DNA from: an uncultured Acetatifactor sp.
GTDB lineage: Bacteria; Bacillota; Clostridia; Lachnospirales; Lachnospiraceae
Reading direction: 5' to 3'
Length of the DNA: 44,536 nt
NCBI GenBank assembly: GCA_910586835.1
Contig: CAJUJU010000028.1
Coordinates: forward strand, 1 to 44,536
A program made the translations under genes and the position numbers. The notes under the pieces were generated by a model that was not told the DNA's origin, did no database searches, and saw only the letters and a list, made by a program, of their open reading frames with translations. Shown in pieces: positions 22,600 through 31,019 of the stretch; the stretch's first letter is position 1; the number at the start of each line of letters is the position of its first letter.

Positions 22600-24324
22600 T
22601 TACAGTGCGTCGAACCTGCACAGCTGTCTGCAGACGCCGCAGCCCACGCAGAGGGTGGCGTCAATCTTTACTTTTCCGTCCGCCATGCTGATGGCGGGAC
22701 AGCCGATGCTCATACATGCCTTGCAGCCTTTGCACTTTTCCGGATCGGCACAGATGGGGCCGGGATGTTTTACATACTTTAACAGTGCGCAGGGCCGTCT
22801 GGAGATGATGACGGAAGGCTCTTTTACGGCAAGCTCTTCCTTCAGAGCCGTCTCACAGGCTTCCATATCATAGGGATCCACCACCCGCACCCGTCGGATG
22901 CCCACGGCGCGGCACAGGGTCTCCAGATCAATCTTTGTACAGGGATCCCCCTTCAGGTTGTAGCCTGTGGTGGGATTCTGCTGATGGCCGGTCATGCCAG
23001 TGATGGAATTATCCAGGATAACCACCGTTGCGTCGGACTCGTTACAGGCAATATTGATCAGCCCCGTGACACCGGAATGAATGAAGGTGGAGTCACCGAT
23101 GACCGCTACCGTCTTCTCCGCGTTTTCTTCCTCTCCCGCCTTGACAAAGCCGTGAAGCCCGGAGACGGAAGCTCCCATGCAGATCGTGGTGTCGATGGCC
23201 CCCAGGGGAGGAACCGCTCCCAGGGTATAACAACCGATGTCCCCCAGCACCGTCAGCTTCATTTTTTTCAGGACATGGAAGATACTGCGGTGAGGACAGC
23301 CTGCGCACATCACCGGAGGCCTTCCGGGAATCGTCTCCTCCAGTTCGGGTCCGGTCTTTGCCGGGCTCCCCAGCTTTTCCCTCACCAGATTCTGGCCAAG
23401 CTCTCCAATGTCGGAAAACATTTCCTTACCGGACACTGCAAGTCCCAGATTCCTGCAATGGGCTTCGATAAAGCCGTCCAGCTCTTCCACCACCACAAGT
23501 CTCTCCACGGAAGCGGCAAAATCTCTGATCTTCTGATCCGGCAGAGGCCAGATCATGCCCAGCTTCAGAACGGGATATGTATCGCCCAGCGCCTCCTTCA
23601 CATACTGATAGCTGGTGGAGGAGGTGACGATGCCCATTGAGCTGTCCTGCCCGGGCTCCACCCGGTTGATTTCGGCGGTCTCGGCCCAGGCCTTCAGAGC
23701 CCTGGTGCGCTCCTCCACCACGGGATGTCTCTTCTTTGCGTTGGCCGGCATCATAATATATTTTCCGGGATTCTTCTCATATTTTTTTCGCTCCGGCACC
23801 ACCCGTTCCCCCGTTTCCACCACGCTCTGAGAGTGGCTGACCCGGGTGCACATCTTCAGGAGAACCGCCGTGTCAAACCTTTCGGAAAGTTCACAGGCAA
23901 GCTTTGCAAAGGCCAGGGCCTCTGCGGAATCCGATGGCTCCAGCATGGGAAGCTTGGCCGCCCGGGCATAGTGGCGGGAATCCTGTTCGTTCTGGGAACT
24001 GTGCATTCCGGCGTCGTCGGCAACGCCGATCACCAGCCCGGCGTTTACGCCGGTATAGGAAATGGTAAAAAGCGGGTCTGCCGCCACGTTCAGCCCCACA
24101 TGCTTCATGGCGCAGAAGCTTCTCCTTCCGGCCAGGGAAGCGCCGAAGGCAACCTCCAGAGCCACCTTTTCGTTTGGCGCCCACTCCGCGTATATTTCTT
24201 CATATTTTGCCGCGCACTCGGTGATTTCCGTGCTGGGCGTTCCCGGGTAGCTGGATACAAAACAGCAGCCCGCCTCATACAGACCTCTGGCAACCGCCTC
24301 GTTGCCAAGCATCAATGTTTTCAT
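22600..24324 (-). CDS. iorA: Indolepyruvate ferredoxin oxidoreductase, alpha subunit
   Basis: A 574-residue subunit, normal length. Domains in order: pyrimidine-binding domain I (NEAVARGLYEAG, SSYPGTPSTEI), domain II, the thiamine diphosphate domain (CAGCPHRS, GDIGCYTLG, GDSTFIHSG...LDNSITGMTGHQ), and a C-terminal ferredoxin-like module with eight cysteines (about 527-570, CKGCKACMSIGC and CVGCGVCRQLC) for two 4Fe-4S clusters. All expected cysteines are visible, so it should be functional. It is oxygen-sensitive, in line with an anaerobic host. GAGG lies 4 bases before the ATG. Confidence 0.94.
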   Translation of the reverse strand: MKTLMLGNEAVARGLYEAGCCFVSSYPGTPSTEITECAAKYEEIYAEWAPNEKVALEVAFGASLAGRRSFCAMKHVGLNVAADPLFTISYTGVNAGLVIGVADDAGMHSSQNEQDSRHYARAAKLPMLEPSDSAEALAFAKLACELSERFDTAVLLKMCTRVSHSQSVVETGERVVPERKKYEKNPGKYIMMPANAKKRHPVVEERTRALKAWAETAEINRVEPGQDSSMGIVTSSTSYQYVKEALGDTYPVLKLGMIWPLPDQKIRDFAASVERLVVVEELDGFIEAHCRNLGLAVSGKEMFSDIGELGQNLVREKLGSPAKTGPELEETIPGRPPVMCAGCPHRSIFHVLKKMKLTVLGDIGCYTLGAVPPLGAIDTTICMGASVSGLHGFVKAGEEENAEKTVAVIGDSTFIHSGVTGLINIACNESDATVVILDNSITGMTGHQQNPTTGYNLKGDPCTKIDLETLCRAVGIRRVRVVDPYDMEACETALKEELAVKEPSVIISRRPCALLKYVKHPGPICADPEKCKGCKACMSIGCPAISMADGKVKIDATLCVGCGVCRQLCRFDAL

Positions 24325-24382
24325 TTGTCCTCACATTCCGCCCGGGGAAGGTGTGTTCCCCTGTTTGGGCACTGAAAATTTT

Positions 24383-25924
24383 TTATTCCAGGGAATCCTT
24401 CACCGAAACCGTCACCTTCTGCTCATAGCAGGAAAAAATCCGTTCAAGCGTCTTCTGTTCGGGCGCCTTTGTCAACACGCTCACCACCGGAACGATCACA
24501 AGCCCGGCCAGCATACAGAAAGCGCCGGCATTGATGGGCGACTGCAGGTATGCCGGAAACGCTGAACGAAAGAAAATATTAGCCAGCATTACAACGGTAG
24601 AAAACAGAAAGCTCACCCAGCAGGCCGCCTTTGTGGTCCGCTTCCAGTACAATCCATAGAGGAAGGGCGCAAGAAACGCGCCGGCCAGAGCCCCCCAGCT
24701 GACTCCCATAAGCTGGGCGATAAAGGTGACGTTGGAACGGTACTGGATCAGCGCCAGCACCACGGAAACGGCGATAAACACAACCAGAAGCCCACGCATC
24801 CACTTTACCTGCCGTTTCTCGTCCATCTCCTTTATTATATTACCTTTAATGAAGTCCAGCGTCAAGGTAGAGCTTGAAGCCAATACCAGAGAAGAAAGCG
24901 TTGACATGGAGGCGGAAAGCACCAGAATTACCACCACGGCGATCAAAATCGTGGGAAGGCCTGAAAGCATGGCGGGCACCACGGAGTCATAGCCGTTTGC
25001 CCCAATGTCGATCCTGTCACCGAACAGCCTGCCGAAGCCTCCAAGGAAATAACATCCTCCCGCCACGATTGCCGCAAAGACGGTAGAGATGACCATTCCC
25101 TTGTTGATGGCGCTCTCATTCTTGATGGCATAAAATTTCTGCACCATCTGAGGAAGCCCCCAGGTGCCCAGGCTGGTGAGTATCACCACACCCAAAAGCC
25201 CTGCGGGATCCGGGCCGAAGAAGGAGTTAAACACTCCGGGCGACGTGGAAACAGCGGGATCGCTCACCGCCGAAAGCTTATCCAGTGCCGCCAGGAAGCC
25301 GCCCTGGCTGCCCAGCACTGCCGCAATTACCGCCACAATGCCGAAGATCATGATAATTCCCTGAATAAAGTCATTGATGGCCGTGGCCATATAGCCTCCG
25401 GCGATAACATAGATTCCGGTGAGCACCGCCATGACAATCACACACACGCTGTAGTCGATCTCAAAGGCCATGCCGAACAGACGGCTCAAGCCGTTGTAAA
25501 GACTTGCGGTGTAAGGGATCAGGAAGATGAAAATGATTGCCGATGCCGCCAGCTTCAGGGGCTTACTCTCAAAGCGCTGCCCGAAAAACTCCGGCATGGT
25601 TGCGCTGTTCAAATGCTGGGTCATAACGCGGGTGCGGCGTCCCAGCACCGCCCAGGCCAGAAGGGAGCCTAAAAAGGCGTTTCCCAGCCCTGCCCAGGTG
25701 GCGGCAATTCCGTACTTCCAACCGAATTGTCCCGCATAGCCCACAAAGACCACCGCGGAAAAATAGCTGGTTCCATAGGCGAAGGCGGTGAGCCAGGGGC
25801 CAACGCTTCTGCCGCCCAGCACAAACCCGTTCACATCGGTGGCGTGCCGGCGGCAGTAAAATCCAATGCCGATCATGACGCCGAAAAAAACCACCAGCAT
25901 CAGAAGCTTGATAAAAAGATCCAT
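24383..25924 (-). CDS. Sodium:solute symporter (SSS family)
   Basis: A 513-residue integral membrane protein with about 13 hydrophobic segments, starting with the first at residues 5-22. SSS family features are present: GGRSVGPWLTAFAYGTSYFSAV near 37-58 and GGYMATAINDFIQG (about 176-189). The family couples uptake of organic acids, amino acids or sugars to sodium. The substrate is not readable; its place between the second CoA ligase and iorA suggests an aromatic or branched organic acid (inference). It is separated by 25 bases from the ligase gene. Confidence 0.85.
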   Translation of the reverse strand: MDLFIKLLMLVVFFGVMIGIGFYCRRHATDVNGFVLGGRSVGPWLTAFAYGTSYFSAVVFVGYAGQFGWKYGIAATWAGLGNAFLGSLLAWAVLGRRTRVMTQHLNSATMPEFFGQRFESKPLKLAASAIIFIFLIPYTASLYNGLSRLFGMAFEIDYSVCVIVMAVLTGIYVIAGGYMATAINDFIQGIIMIFGIVAVIAAVLGSQGGFLAALDKLSAVSDPAVSTSPGVFNSFFGPDPAGLLGVVILTSLGTWGLPQMVQKFYAIKNESAINKGMVISTVFAAIVAGGCYFLGGFGRLFGDRIDIGANGYDSVVPAMLSGLPTILIAVVVILVLSASMSTLSSLVLASSSTLTLDFIKGNIIKEMDEKRQVKWMRGLLVVFIAVSVVLALIQYRSNVTFIAQLMGVSWGALAGAFLAPFLYGLYWKRTTKAACWVSFLFSTVVMLANIFFRSAFPAYLQSPINAGAFCMLAGLVIVPVVSVLTKAPEQKTLERIFSCYEQKVTVSVKDSLE

Positions 25925-25949
25925 ATGAATACCTCCTCCGGTTGTTTCT

Positions 25950-27587
25950 CTAATTGTTGATCTGGGCTTCTACCAGACTGCCGTGGCAGTACCGTTCCCG
26001 GAGAAGCGGTTTCTCTATTTTTCCCGTAGGATTTCTGGGCACCTTTTCAAAGATAATCCTTCTGGGCCGTTTGTATCTGGGAAGCTCCCTGCAGAAATCC
26101 AGAATTTCTTCCTCGGTACAGGAAACGCCTTCCTTCAGCTCTATGATCGCCGCCGCAATCTCTCCCAGCCTGGGATCCGGCAGGCCGATGACAGCCACAT
26201 CCTTGACCTTTTCGCTGCGCCGCAGGAAGTCCTCGATCTGTACGGGATAGAGATTCTCCCCGCCGGATATGATCACATCCTTTTTCCGGTCCACCAGATA
26301 AATAAAGCCGTCCCGGTCCATGCGGGCCATGTCGCCCGTATAGAGCCACCCGTCTTTTAAGACTTCCGACGTAGCCTGAGAATTCTTATAGTAGCAAAGC
26401 ATCACTCCCGGTCCGTGGACGATGAGCTCTCCCACCTGGCCCTGTGCCGTCTCACGCCCCTGTTCGTCCACAATCCTTGCCTCCCAGTGATAACCGGGCT
26501 TTCCGATGGCTCCCACCTTATGTATGTTTTCAACACCCAGATGCACACAGCCGGGACCGATGGATTCGCTGAGACCGTAGTTGGTATCGTACTGGTGGTG
26601 GGGAAAATGCTTCTTCCAGCGCTGGATCAGGCTTGGCGGAACCGGCTGGGCCCCGATGTGCATCAGCCTCCACTGCTCCAGCAGGTAATGATCCATATCC
26701 ACCTTGCCGGAATCAATGGCGTCCAGAAGATCCTGTGCCCAGGGAACCAGAAGCCACACCAGCGTACACTTTTCCTCCGTGACCGCACGGAGAATCCACT
26801 CCGGCTTCACCCCCCGAAGCAGCACCGCCTTGCCGGCGGTAATCAGGGAGCCGAACCAGTGCATCTTCGCCCCGGTGTGATAGAGCGGCGGAATACAGAG
26901 GAACACATCCTCCCTGGTCTGTCCGTGATGTTTCTGCTCCGTCTCGCAGGACGAACGCAGAGCAAGATGATTGTGTAGGATGGCTTTTGGAAATCCCGTG
27001 GTGCCGGAGGAAAAATAGATGGCCGCATTATCCGTCTCCTCCAGGGCAACCGGCGGCGCGCTGGAGGAACAGAACCCCATCAGCTTCAGGCAATCCTCCG
27101 TGTAGGCAGGCCCCTCCGGCCCCGGGAAAAACATCATCCGCACTCCTGGCAGCTGATCCGCTATGCTATCCATACGGCTCACAAACTCCGGTCCGAAGAC
27201 CAGCGCCTCCACATCCGCAAGCTCCAGGCAGTATTTGATTTCCTCCGCGGAATAGCGAAAATTCATGGGCACAGCCACACAGCCGGCCTTCAGAATCCCG
27301 AAATAGACGGGCAGCCACTCCAGGCAGTTCATCATCAGAATCCCCACCTTTGCCTCCCGCTGCAGCCCACGGCTCAACAGCAGATTGGCAAAGCGGTTGG
27401 CCCGTCTGTCAAAGTCCGCCCAGCTCAGCTCCCGGCGATAGGGAGCTCCGTTTGCCGCGCTCTCAATCAGGCTTGCCTCCCGCCAGGTCACCGCACTGTC
27501 GCGCTCATGGGATGGATTCAGCTCCACAAGGGCCGTATCCGAGCCGTAAAGGCGGGCGTTCCGTTCCAAAAATTCCGTAATCACCAT
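25950..27587 (-). CDS. AMP-forming acyl-CoA ligase
   Basis: A 545-residue member of the ANL superfamily, of the fatty-acid/aryl acid CoA ligase type. Motifs: IYFSSGTTGFPKA (ATP phosphate loop, about 200-212), YGLSESIGPG, GWLYTGDMARMD, DRKKDVIISGGENLYP and PTGKIEKP with the catalytic lysine near the C-terminus. The frame is open 111 codons further upstream into the thioesterase gene, but the ATG at 27587 has AAGGAG 10 bases upstream and a normal family N-terminus. It is distinct from PaaK, so the operon encodes two ligases. Substrate not determinable. Confidence 0.88.
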   Translation of the reverse strand: MVITEFLERNARLYGSDTALVELNPSHERDSAVTWREASLIESAANGAPYRRELSWADFDRRANRFANLLLSRGLQREAKVGILMMNCLEWLPVYFGILKAGCVAVPMNFRYSAEEIKYCLELADVEALVFGPEFVSRMDSIADQLPGVRMMFFPGPEGPAYTEDCLKLMGFCSSSAPPVALEETDNAAIYFSSGTTGFPKAILHNHLALRSSCETEQKHHGQTREDVFLCIPPLYHTGAKMHWFGSLITAGKAVLLRGVKPEWILRAVTEEKCTLVWLLVPWAQDLLDAIDSGKVDMDHYLLEQWRLMHIGAQPVPPSLIQRWKKHFPHHQYDTNYGLSESIGPGCVHLGVENIHKVGAIGKPGYHWEARIVDEQGRETAQGQVGELIVHGPGVMLCYYKNSQATSEVLKDGWLYTGDMARMDRDGFIYLVDRKKDVIISGGENLYPVQIEDFLRRSEKVKDVAVIGLPDPRLGEIAAAIIELKEGVSCTEEEILDFCRELPRYKRPRRIIFEKVPRNPTGKIEKPLLRERYCHGSLVEAQINN

Positions 27588-27607
27588 GTCAGGTTTTCTC
27601 CTTTTTC

Positions 27608-28021
27608 TTAATTGGAACGGCTGTCTCCTATGACATAGCCGTTCATGGTGGCGTGGGCCACATAAGTGCCCAGCTCGTCCTTTATATCCACCGCGTAGAG
27701 CGCCGTGGTCCGCCCGCTCCTTAAGCACACGGCCTCTGCGGTCAGGCGCTTTCCCCTTGCGGGGGACAGGAAAGTGATGGATGCCTGCTGGCTCACCGTC
27801 TTTTTCTCGGAATATCCGTTTGCGGCAACGGCGCAGGCGATGTCCGCCAGGGTAAAGACAGCGCCTCCCATGGGAACATTGTTCCCGTTCAGATGCCGTT
27901 CCTCCAGAACCAGGGAACACACTGCCTTTCCGGGCTCCGCGGAATCAATGACCACACCCGTGGTCCCCATGGCAAAACGGTCGTTTTCAAAACGATGCCG
28001 AATCTCTTCTAAAGCTGACAT
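27608..28021 (-). CDS. PaaI-like hotdog thioesterase
   Basis: A 137-residue hotdog-fold acyl-CoA thioesterase. The family core HLNGNNVPMGGAVFTLADIA (about 43-62) includes the usual HxNxxxxxHGG-type loop, although the second histidine is replaced by methionine, and the conserved acid is D59 in TLADIA. PaaI enzymes hydrolyse phenylacetyl-CoA derivatives. It is the first gene of the aromatic operon, directly behind the promoter, and 20 bases before the CoA ligase. It could release CoA from stalled aryl-CoA or make the final aryl acid. Confidence 0.85.
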   Translation of the reverse strand: MSALEEIRHRFENDRFAMGTTGVVIDSAEPGKAVCSLVLEERHLNGNNVPMGGAVFTLADIACAVAANGYSEKKTVSQQASITFLSPARGKRLTAEAVCLRSGRTTALYAVDIKDELGTYVAHATMNGYVIGDSRSN

Positions 28022-28081
28022 AGATAAACCCCTTTCTCATACAATGACAATTGCAGCCTCCCTCCGGAAGCTGCCTTCACC

Positions 28082-28110
28082 ACTTTAACACTTTTACTCA
28101 TTAAAGTCAA
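28082..28110 (-). promoter_or_regulatory. Promoter of the aromatic acid operon
   Basis: On the minus strand: TTGACT (28110-28105), 17-base spacer, TAAAGT (28087-28082). The leader then holds a G+C-rich hairpin, GCAGCTTCC/GGAGGCTGC (28074-28053), ahead of the first gene; it could attenuate or stabilise the transcript. Confidence 0.7.
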
Positions 28111-28123
28111 GGTAACATTGAAA

Positions 28124-28145
28124 GCGGGCAGAAAAATCCGCCCGC
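28124..28145 (-). terminator. Terminator after the beta-helix protein gene
   Basis: GCGGGC and GCCCGC pair around an A/T loop (28145-28124), followed on the minus strand by TTTC. It closes the operon containing topB and the beta-helix gene. Confidence 0.6.
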
Positions 28146-28150
28146 TGTAT

Positions 28151-28816
28151 TTACTGCTTTTCCGCAATTTCCGTTCGTGTCTTATAGATGCTGTCTGAGG
28201 GAATCACTCCCCGCACCATGGAGGTGGGATAAATATTGGAATTCCTGCCGATTACGGTTCCCGGATTCAGCACGCTGTTGCAGCCCACTTCCACATTGTC
28301 GCCCAGCATGGCTCCCATTTTCTTCAGACCCGTTTCAATCCGGATCCCTTCCCCCTGCACCATCACCAGAGTTTTGTCGCTCTTTACATTGGAAGTGATG
28401 GAACCGGCTCCCATGTGAGATTTAAAGCCAAGCACGCTGTCGCCCACATAATTGTAGTGAGGCACCTGCACCTTGTTAAAGAGAATCACATTCTTCAGCT
28501 CCGTGGAATTCCCCACCACCGCGCCTTTGCCCACAATGGCGCTGCCGCGGACAAAGGCACAATGGCGGATCTCAGCCTCTTCATCCACGATCAGGGGGCC
28601 GTTCAGGCAAGCCGTGGGCGCAACCTTCGCGTTCCTTGCAATCCAGATGTATTCTCCTCTCTCCTCATAGAGCTCCTTCGGAAGACTCTTTCCCAGCTCT
28701 ATGATAAAGTCATGAATCCCGGGAAGCACCTCCCAGGGATATTCCGCCCCCTGAAAAAGAGCCGCCCCGATGGTCTCCTTCAAATCATACAGATCCGATA
28801 TCTTCACCGAAACCAT
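28151..28816 (-). CDS. Left-handed beta-helix (hexapeptide repeat) protein, GlmU-like
   Basis: A 221-residue protein, its first 60 residues helical and the rest (about 62-205) made of hexapeptide repeats ([LIV]-G-x-x-x-x), e.g. AIVGKGAVVGNSTELKNVIL and GVEVGCNSVLNPGTVIGR-like turns. This is the C-terminal fold of GlmU and related acyl- or nucleotidyl-transferases, but the nucleotidyltransferase domain is absent. Clostridial proteins of this form are often labelled as UDP-GlcNAc pyrophosphorylase; without a catalytic domain an acyltransferase or sugar-binding role is as likely. It lies 47 bases downstream of topB. Confidence 0.75.
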   Translation of the reverse strand: MVSVKISDLYDLKETIGAALFQGAEYPWEVLPGIHDFIIELGKSLPKELYEERGEYIWIARNAKVAPTACLNGPLIVDEEAEIRHCAFVRGSAIVGKGAVVGNSTELKNVILFNKVQVPHYNYVGDSVLGFKSHMGAGSITSNVKSDKTLVMVQGEGIRIETGLKKMGAMLGDNVEVGCNSVLNPGTVIGRNSNIYPTSMVRGVIPSDSIYKTRTEIAEKQ

Positions 28817-28863
28817 TTTCCATCCTCCTCTGCGCTGCCGCGCTGTTATTTTCTTTCTGCCTT

Positions 28864-30987
28864 CTATTTCTTTTTGTAATTTGCAGCCGCCGCGTCGAAC
28901 TGTCCGTAGAGGGCACGCTGATTGTTCAGCTGCTTCACATACTGTGTTCTGCGCCCCACAAAACCTGACAGCTTCGTCATGTACTCTTCAGAAGTAATCT
29001 TACCCTCTGCCACCATGGTGAGCCCCTTTTCCCAACTGGCAGTGAGCGCGGGATCCAAGAGGGCCCGGATAGAACCGCCCACCACGTCATAGATCATTTC
29101 CCCCATGAGAGTGGGTGTCAGCACCTGGGTCTTTTTGTTCAGTGCCAGGTATTCTATGTTCACCAGCTTTTTCAGAATCTCCGCCCGGGTTGCGCTGGTG
29201 CCGATACCGCTTCCCTTGATCTGGGCACGAAGCTCTTCATCCTCGATAAACTGACCGGCGTTTTCCATGGTCAGGATAATGCTTCCCGATGTATAGCGCT
29301 TCGGCGGGGAGGTCTCTCCCTCTTTGATCTCAAAAGAATCCAGTTCCACCCTGTCGCCCTTTTTCAGGGCCATGAGAAGCTTTCTGAAGTCCTCGTCGCA
29401 CTTGAGCTCCGTCTCCTCGCCGTCCTCTTTCTTTCCCTCTTCCCCGGCAGTGCCTGCGTCCGTTGTCTCTCTCTGGGCTGCCTTCTCCGGCGACTGGGCC
29501 TCTTCCTTTCCCGTTTGATTTTTGTCAGTGCCTGTATCCTCCGCTTTTCCGGAAGCCTGAGCACTTTTCTGAAAGACATAGGCCACCTTCAGATAACCCT
29601 CCTGAGAAAGAACCTTAAAGCCGGAAAAGAACTTTTCTTCCTTCACACTGACGCAGAGCGCAAACTTCTGATAGACCGCCGGCGAATAAAAAATGCTCAA
29701 AAACCTGCGCACTATCAGTTCGTACACCCTGGCGGAAAGTGGGGAAAGACCTCCCAGATTGTTCAGTCCCTGACCGGTGGGAATCACCGCGTAATGATCC
29801 GTGATCTGCTTGTCATTGACATATCTGGTCTTTTCAATCCCCTTATAGCTGCCGTTCTGCAGGATCTCCGCGGCAAAGACAGCCGCCGGTCCATATCCCT
29901 TCAGCCCTCCGATATTCTTATGAATCTCCTTGGCAACGGCGCTGGAAAGCACCCTGGCGTCGGTTCTGGGATAAGTCACAAGCTTTTTTTCGTAGAGCTC
30001 CTGGATAATGCCCAGGGTCTGATCCGGGCTGATTTTAAAGTACTTGGAACAGTCATTCTGAAGCTCTGCCAGATTATAGAGAAGCGGCGGGTTCTTGTTC
30101 TCCTTCTTCCGCTCTATGCTCTCCACCAAAATCTCCCCCACAGGCTCTTCCTGCAGGTGGGAAATCAGCGCCTCCGCATCCGCTTTTTCCCGGAAACCGT
30201 TCTCCTTGTAGAGCTTGGGAGACAGATAAAAAGGCGATCCTTCCACGGCGCGCCATTCTCCCGAAAAACTCTTGTCCTGAAGTCGGAAATTGCCCAGAAC
30301 CCTGTAAAAGGGAGTCTTTACAAAGGAGCGGATCTCCCGCTCCCTGTTTACAATGATCCCCAGCACGCAGGTCATGACCCGCCCCACGGAGATCACCGCC
30401 TTATCCCGTTTCAGGTAATCCTTCACGGCTCTGCCGTACTTCAGGGTCAGCACTCTGGAGAAGTTGATTCCCATGAGATAGTCTTCCTTGGCACGCAGGT
30501 AAGCGGCACTGCTTAGATTATCATATTCTTTCAGATCCCTTGCGTTCCGAATGCCCCGCAGAATCTCTTCCTCCGTCTGGGAGTCAATCCAGACCCGCCG
30601 TCTGTCCTTGCCCGTGACGCCGGACATCTGCTCCACCAGACGATAGATATATTCCCCCTCCCGCCCCGAGTCGGTGCAGACATAAATAGTGGTCACATCC
30701 GGCCTTTTCATCAGAGAGCTGACGATTCCAAACTGCTTCTTGGAACTTTCGATCACCTCATACCGGAATTCCCGGGGCAGAAAGGGAATGGTGTCAAAAC
30801 TCCAACGCCTGAGTTTCTCATCGTAGGCCTCCGGGTAACTCATTGTGACCAGATGACCGACACACCAGGTGACAATAGCGTTCTGGGACTCCAGATACCC
30901 GTCGCGGGATGTGGTATTGATTTTCAGTGCGCTTGCAAATTCCCTGGCAACGCTGGGCTTCTCCGCGATAAATAAATTTTTTCCCAC
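28864..30987 (-). CDS. topB: DNA topoisomerase III
   Basis: A 707-residue type IA topoisomerase that relaxes negative supercoils and decatenates DNA. It shows the TOPRIM domain with E9 (IAEKPS) and DSGREGE (106-112), SVGRVMT (200-206) and the catalytic tyrosine Y339 in VTYPRTD. Residues about 476-528 form a low-complexity insert rich in E, K, G, T and Q, which differs from the ordered core. The start is a GTG at 30987. Chromosomal and mobile-element TopB exist; here the neighbours are ordinary chromosomal genes and base composition matches them. Confidence 0.93.
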   Translation of the reverse strand: MGKNLFIAEKPSVAREFASALKINTTSRDGYLESQNAIVTWCVGHLVTMSYPEAYDEKLRRWSFDTIPFLPREFRYEVIESSKKQFGIVSSLMKRPDVTTIYVCTDSGREGEYIYRLVEQMSGVTGKDRRRVWIDSQTEEEILRGIRNARDLKEYDNLSSAAYLRAKEDYLMGINFSRVLTLKYGRAVKDYLKRDKAVISVGRVMTCVLGIIVNREREIRSFVKTPFYRVLGNFRLQDKSFSGEWRAVEGSPFYLSPKLYKENGFREKADAEALISHLQEEPVGEILVESIERKKENKNPPLLYNLAELQNDCSKYFKISPDQTLGIIQELYEKKLVTYPRTDARVLSSAVAKEIHKNIGGLKGYGPAAVFAAEILQNGSYKGIEKTRYVNDKQITDHYAVIPTGQGLNNLGGLSPLSARVYELIVRRFLSIFYSPAVYQKFALCVSVKEEKFFSGFKVLSQEGYLKVAYVFQKSAQASGKAEDTGTDKNQTGKEEAQSPEKAAQRETTDAGTAGEEGKKEDGEETELKCDEDFRKLLMALKKGDRVELDSFEIKEGETSPPKRYTSGSIILTMENAGQFIEDEELRAQIKGSGIGTSATRAEILKKLVNIEYLALNKKTQVLTPTLMGEMIYDVVGGSIRALLDPALTASWEKGLTMVAEGKITSEEYMTKLSGFVGRRTQYVKQLNNQRALYGQFDAAAANYKKK

Positions 30988-31019
30988 TGGCTACCGCCCT
31001 TCCTCTTTTTACTGGCGCC

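Noticed and set aside
27588..27920. N-terminal extension of the CoA ligase frame by 111 codons
   Set aside because: It overlaps the thioesterase gene in another frame and has a low-complexity basic composition; the ATG at 27587 has a ribosome site.
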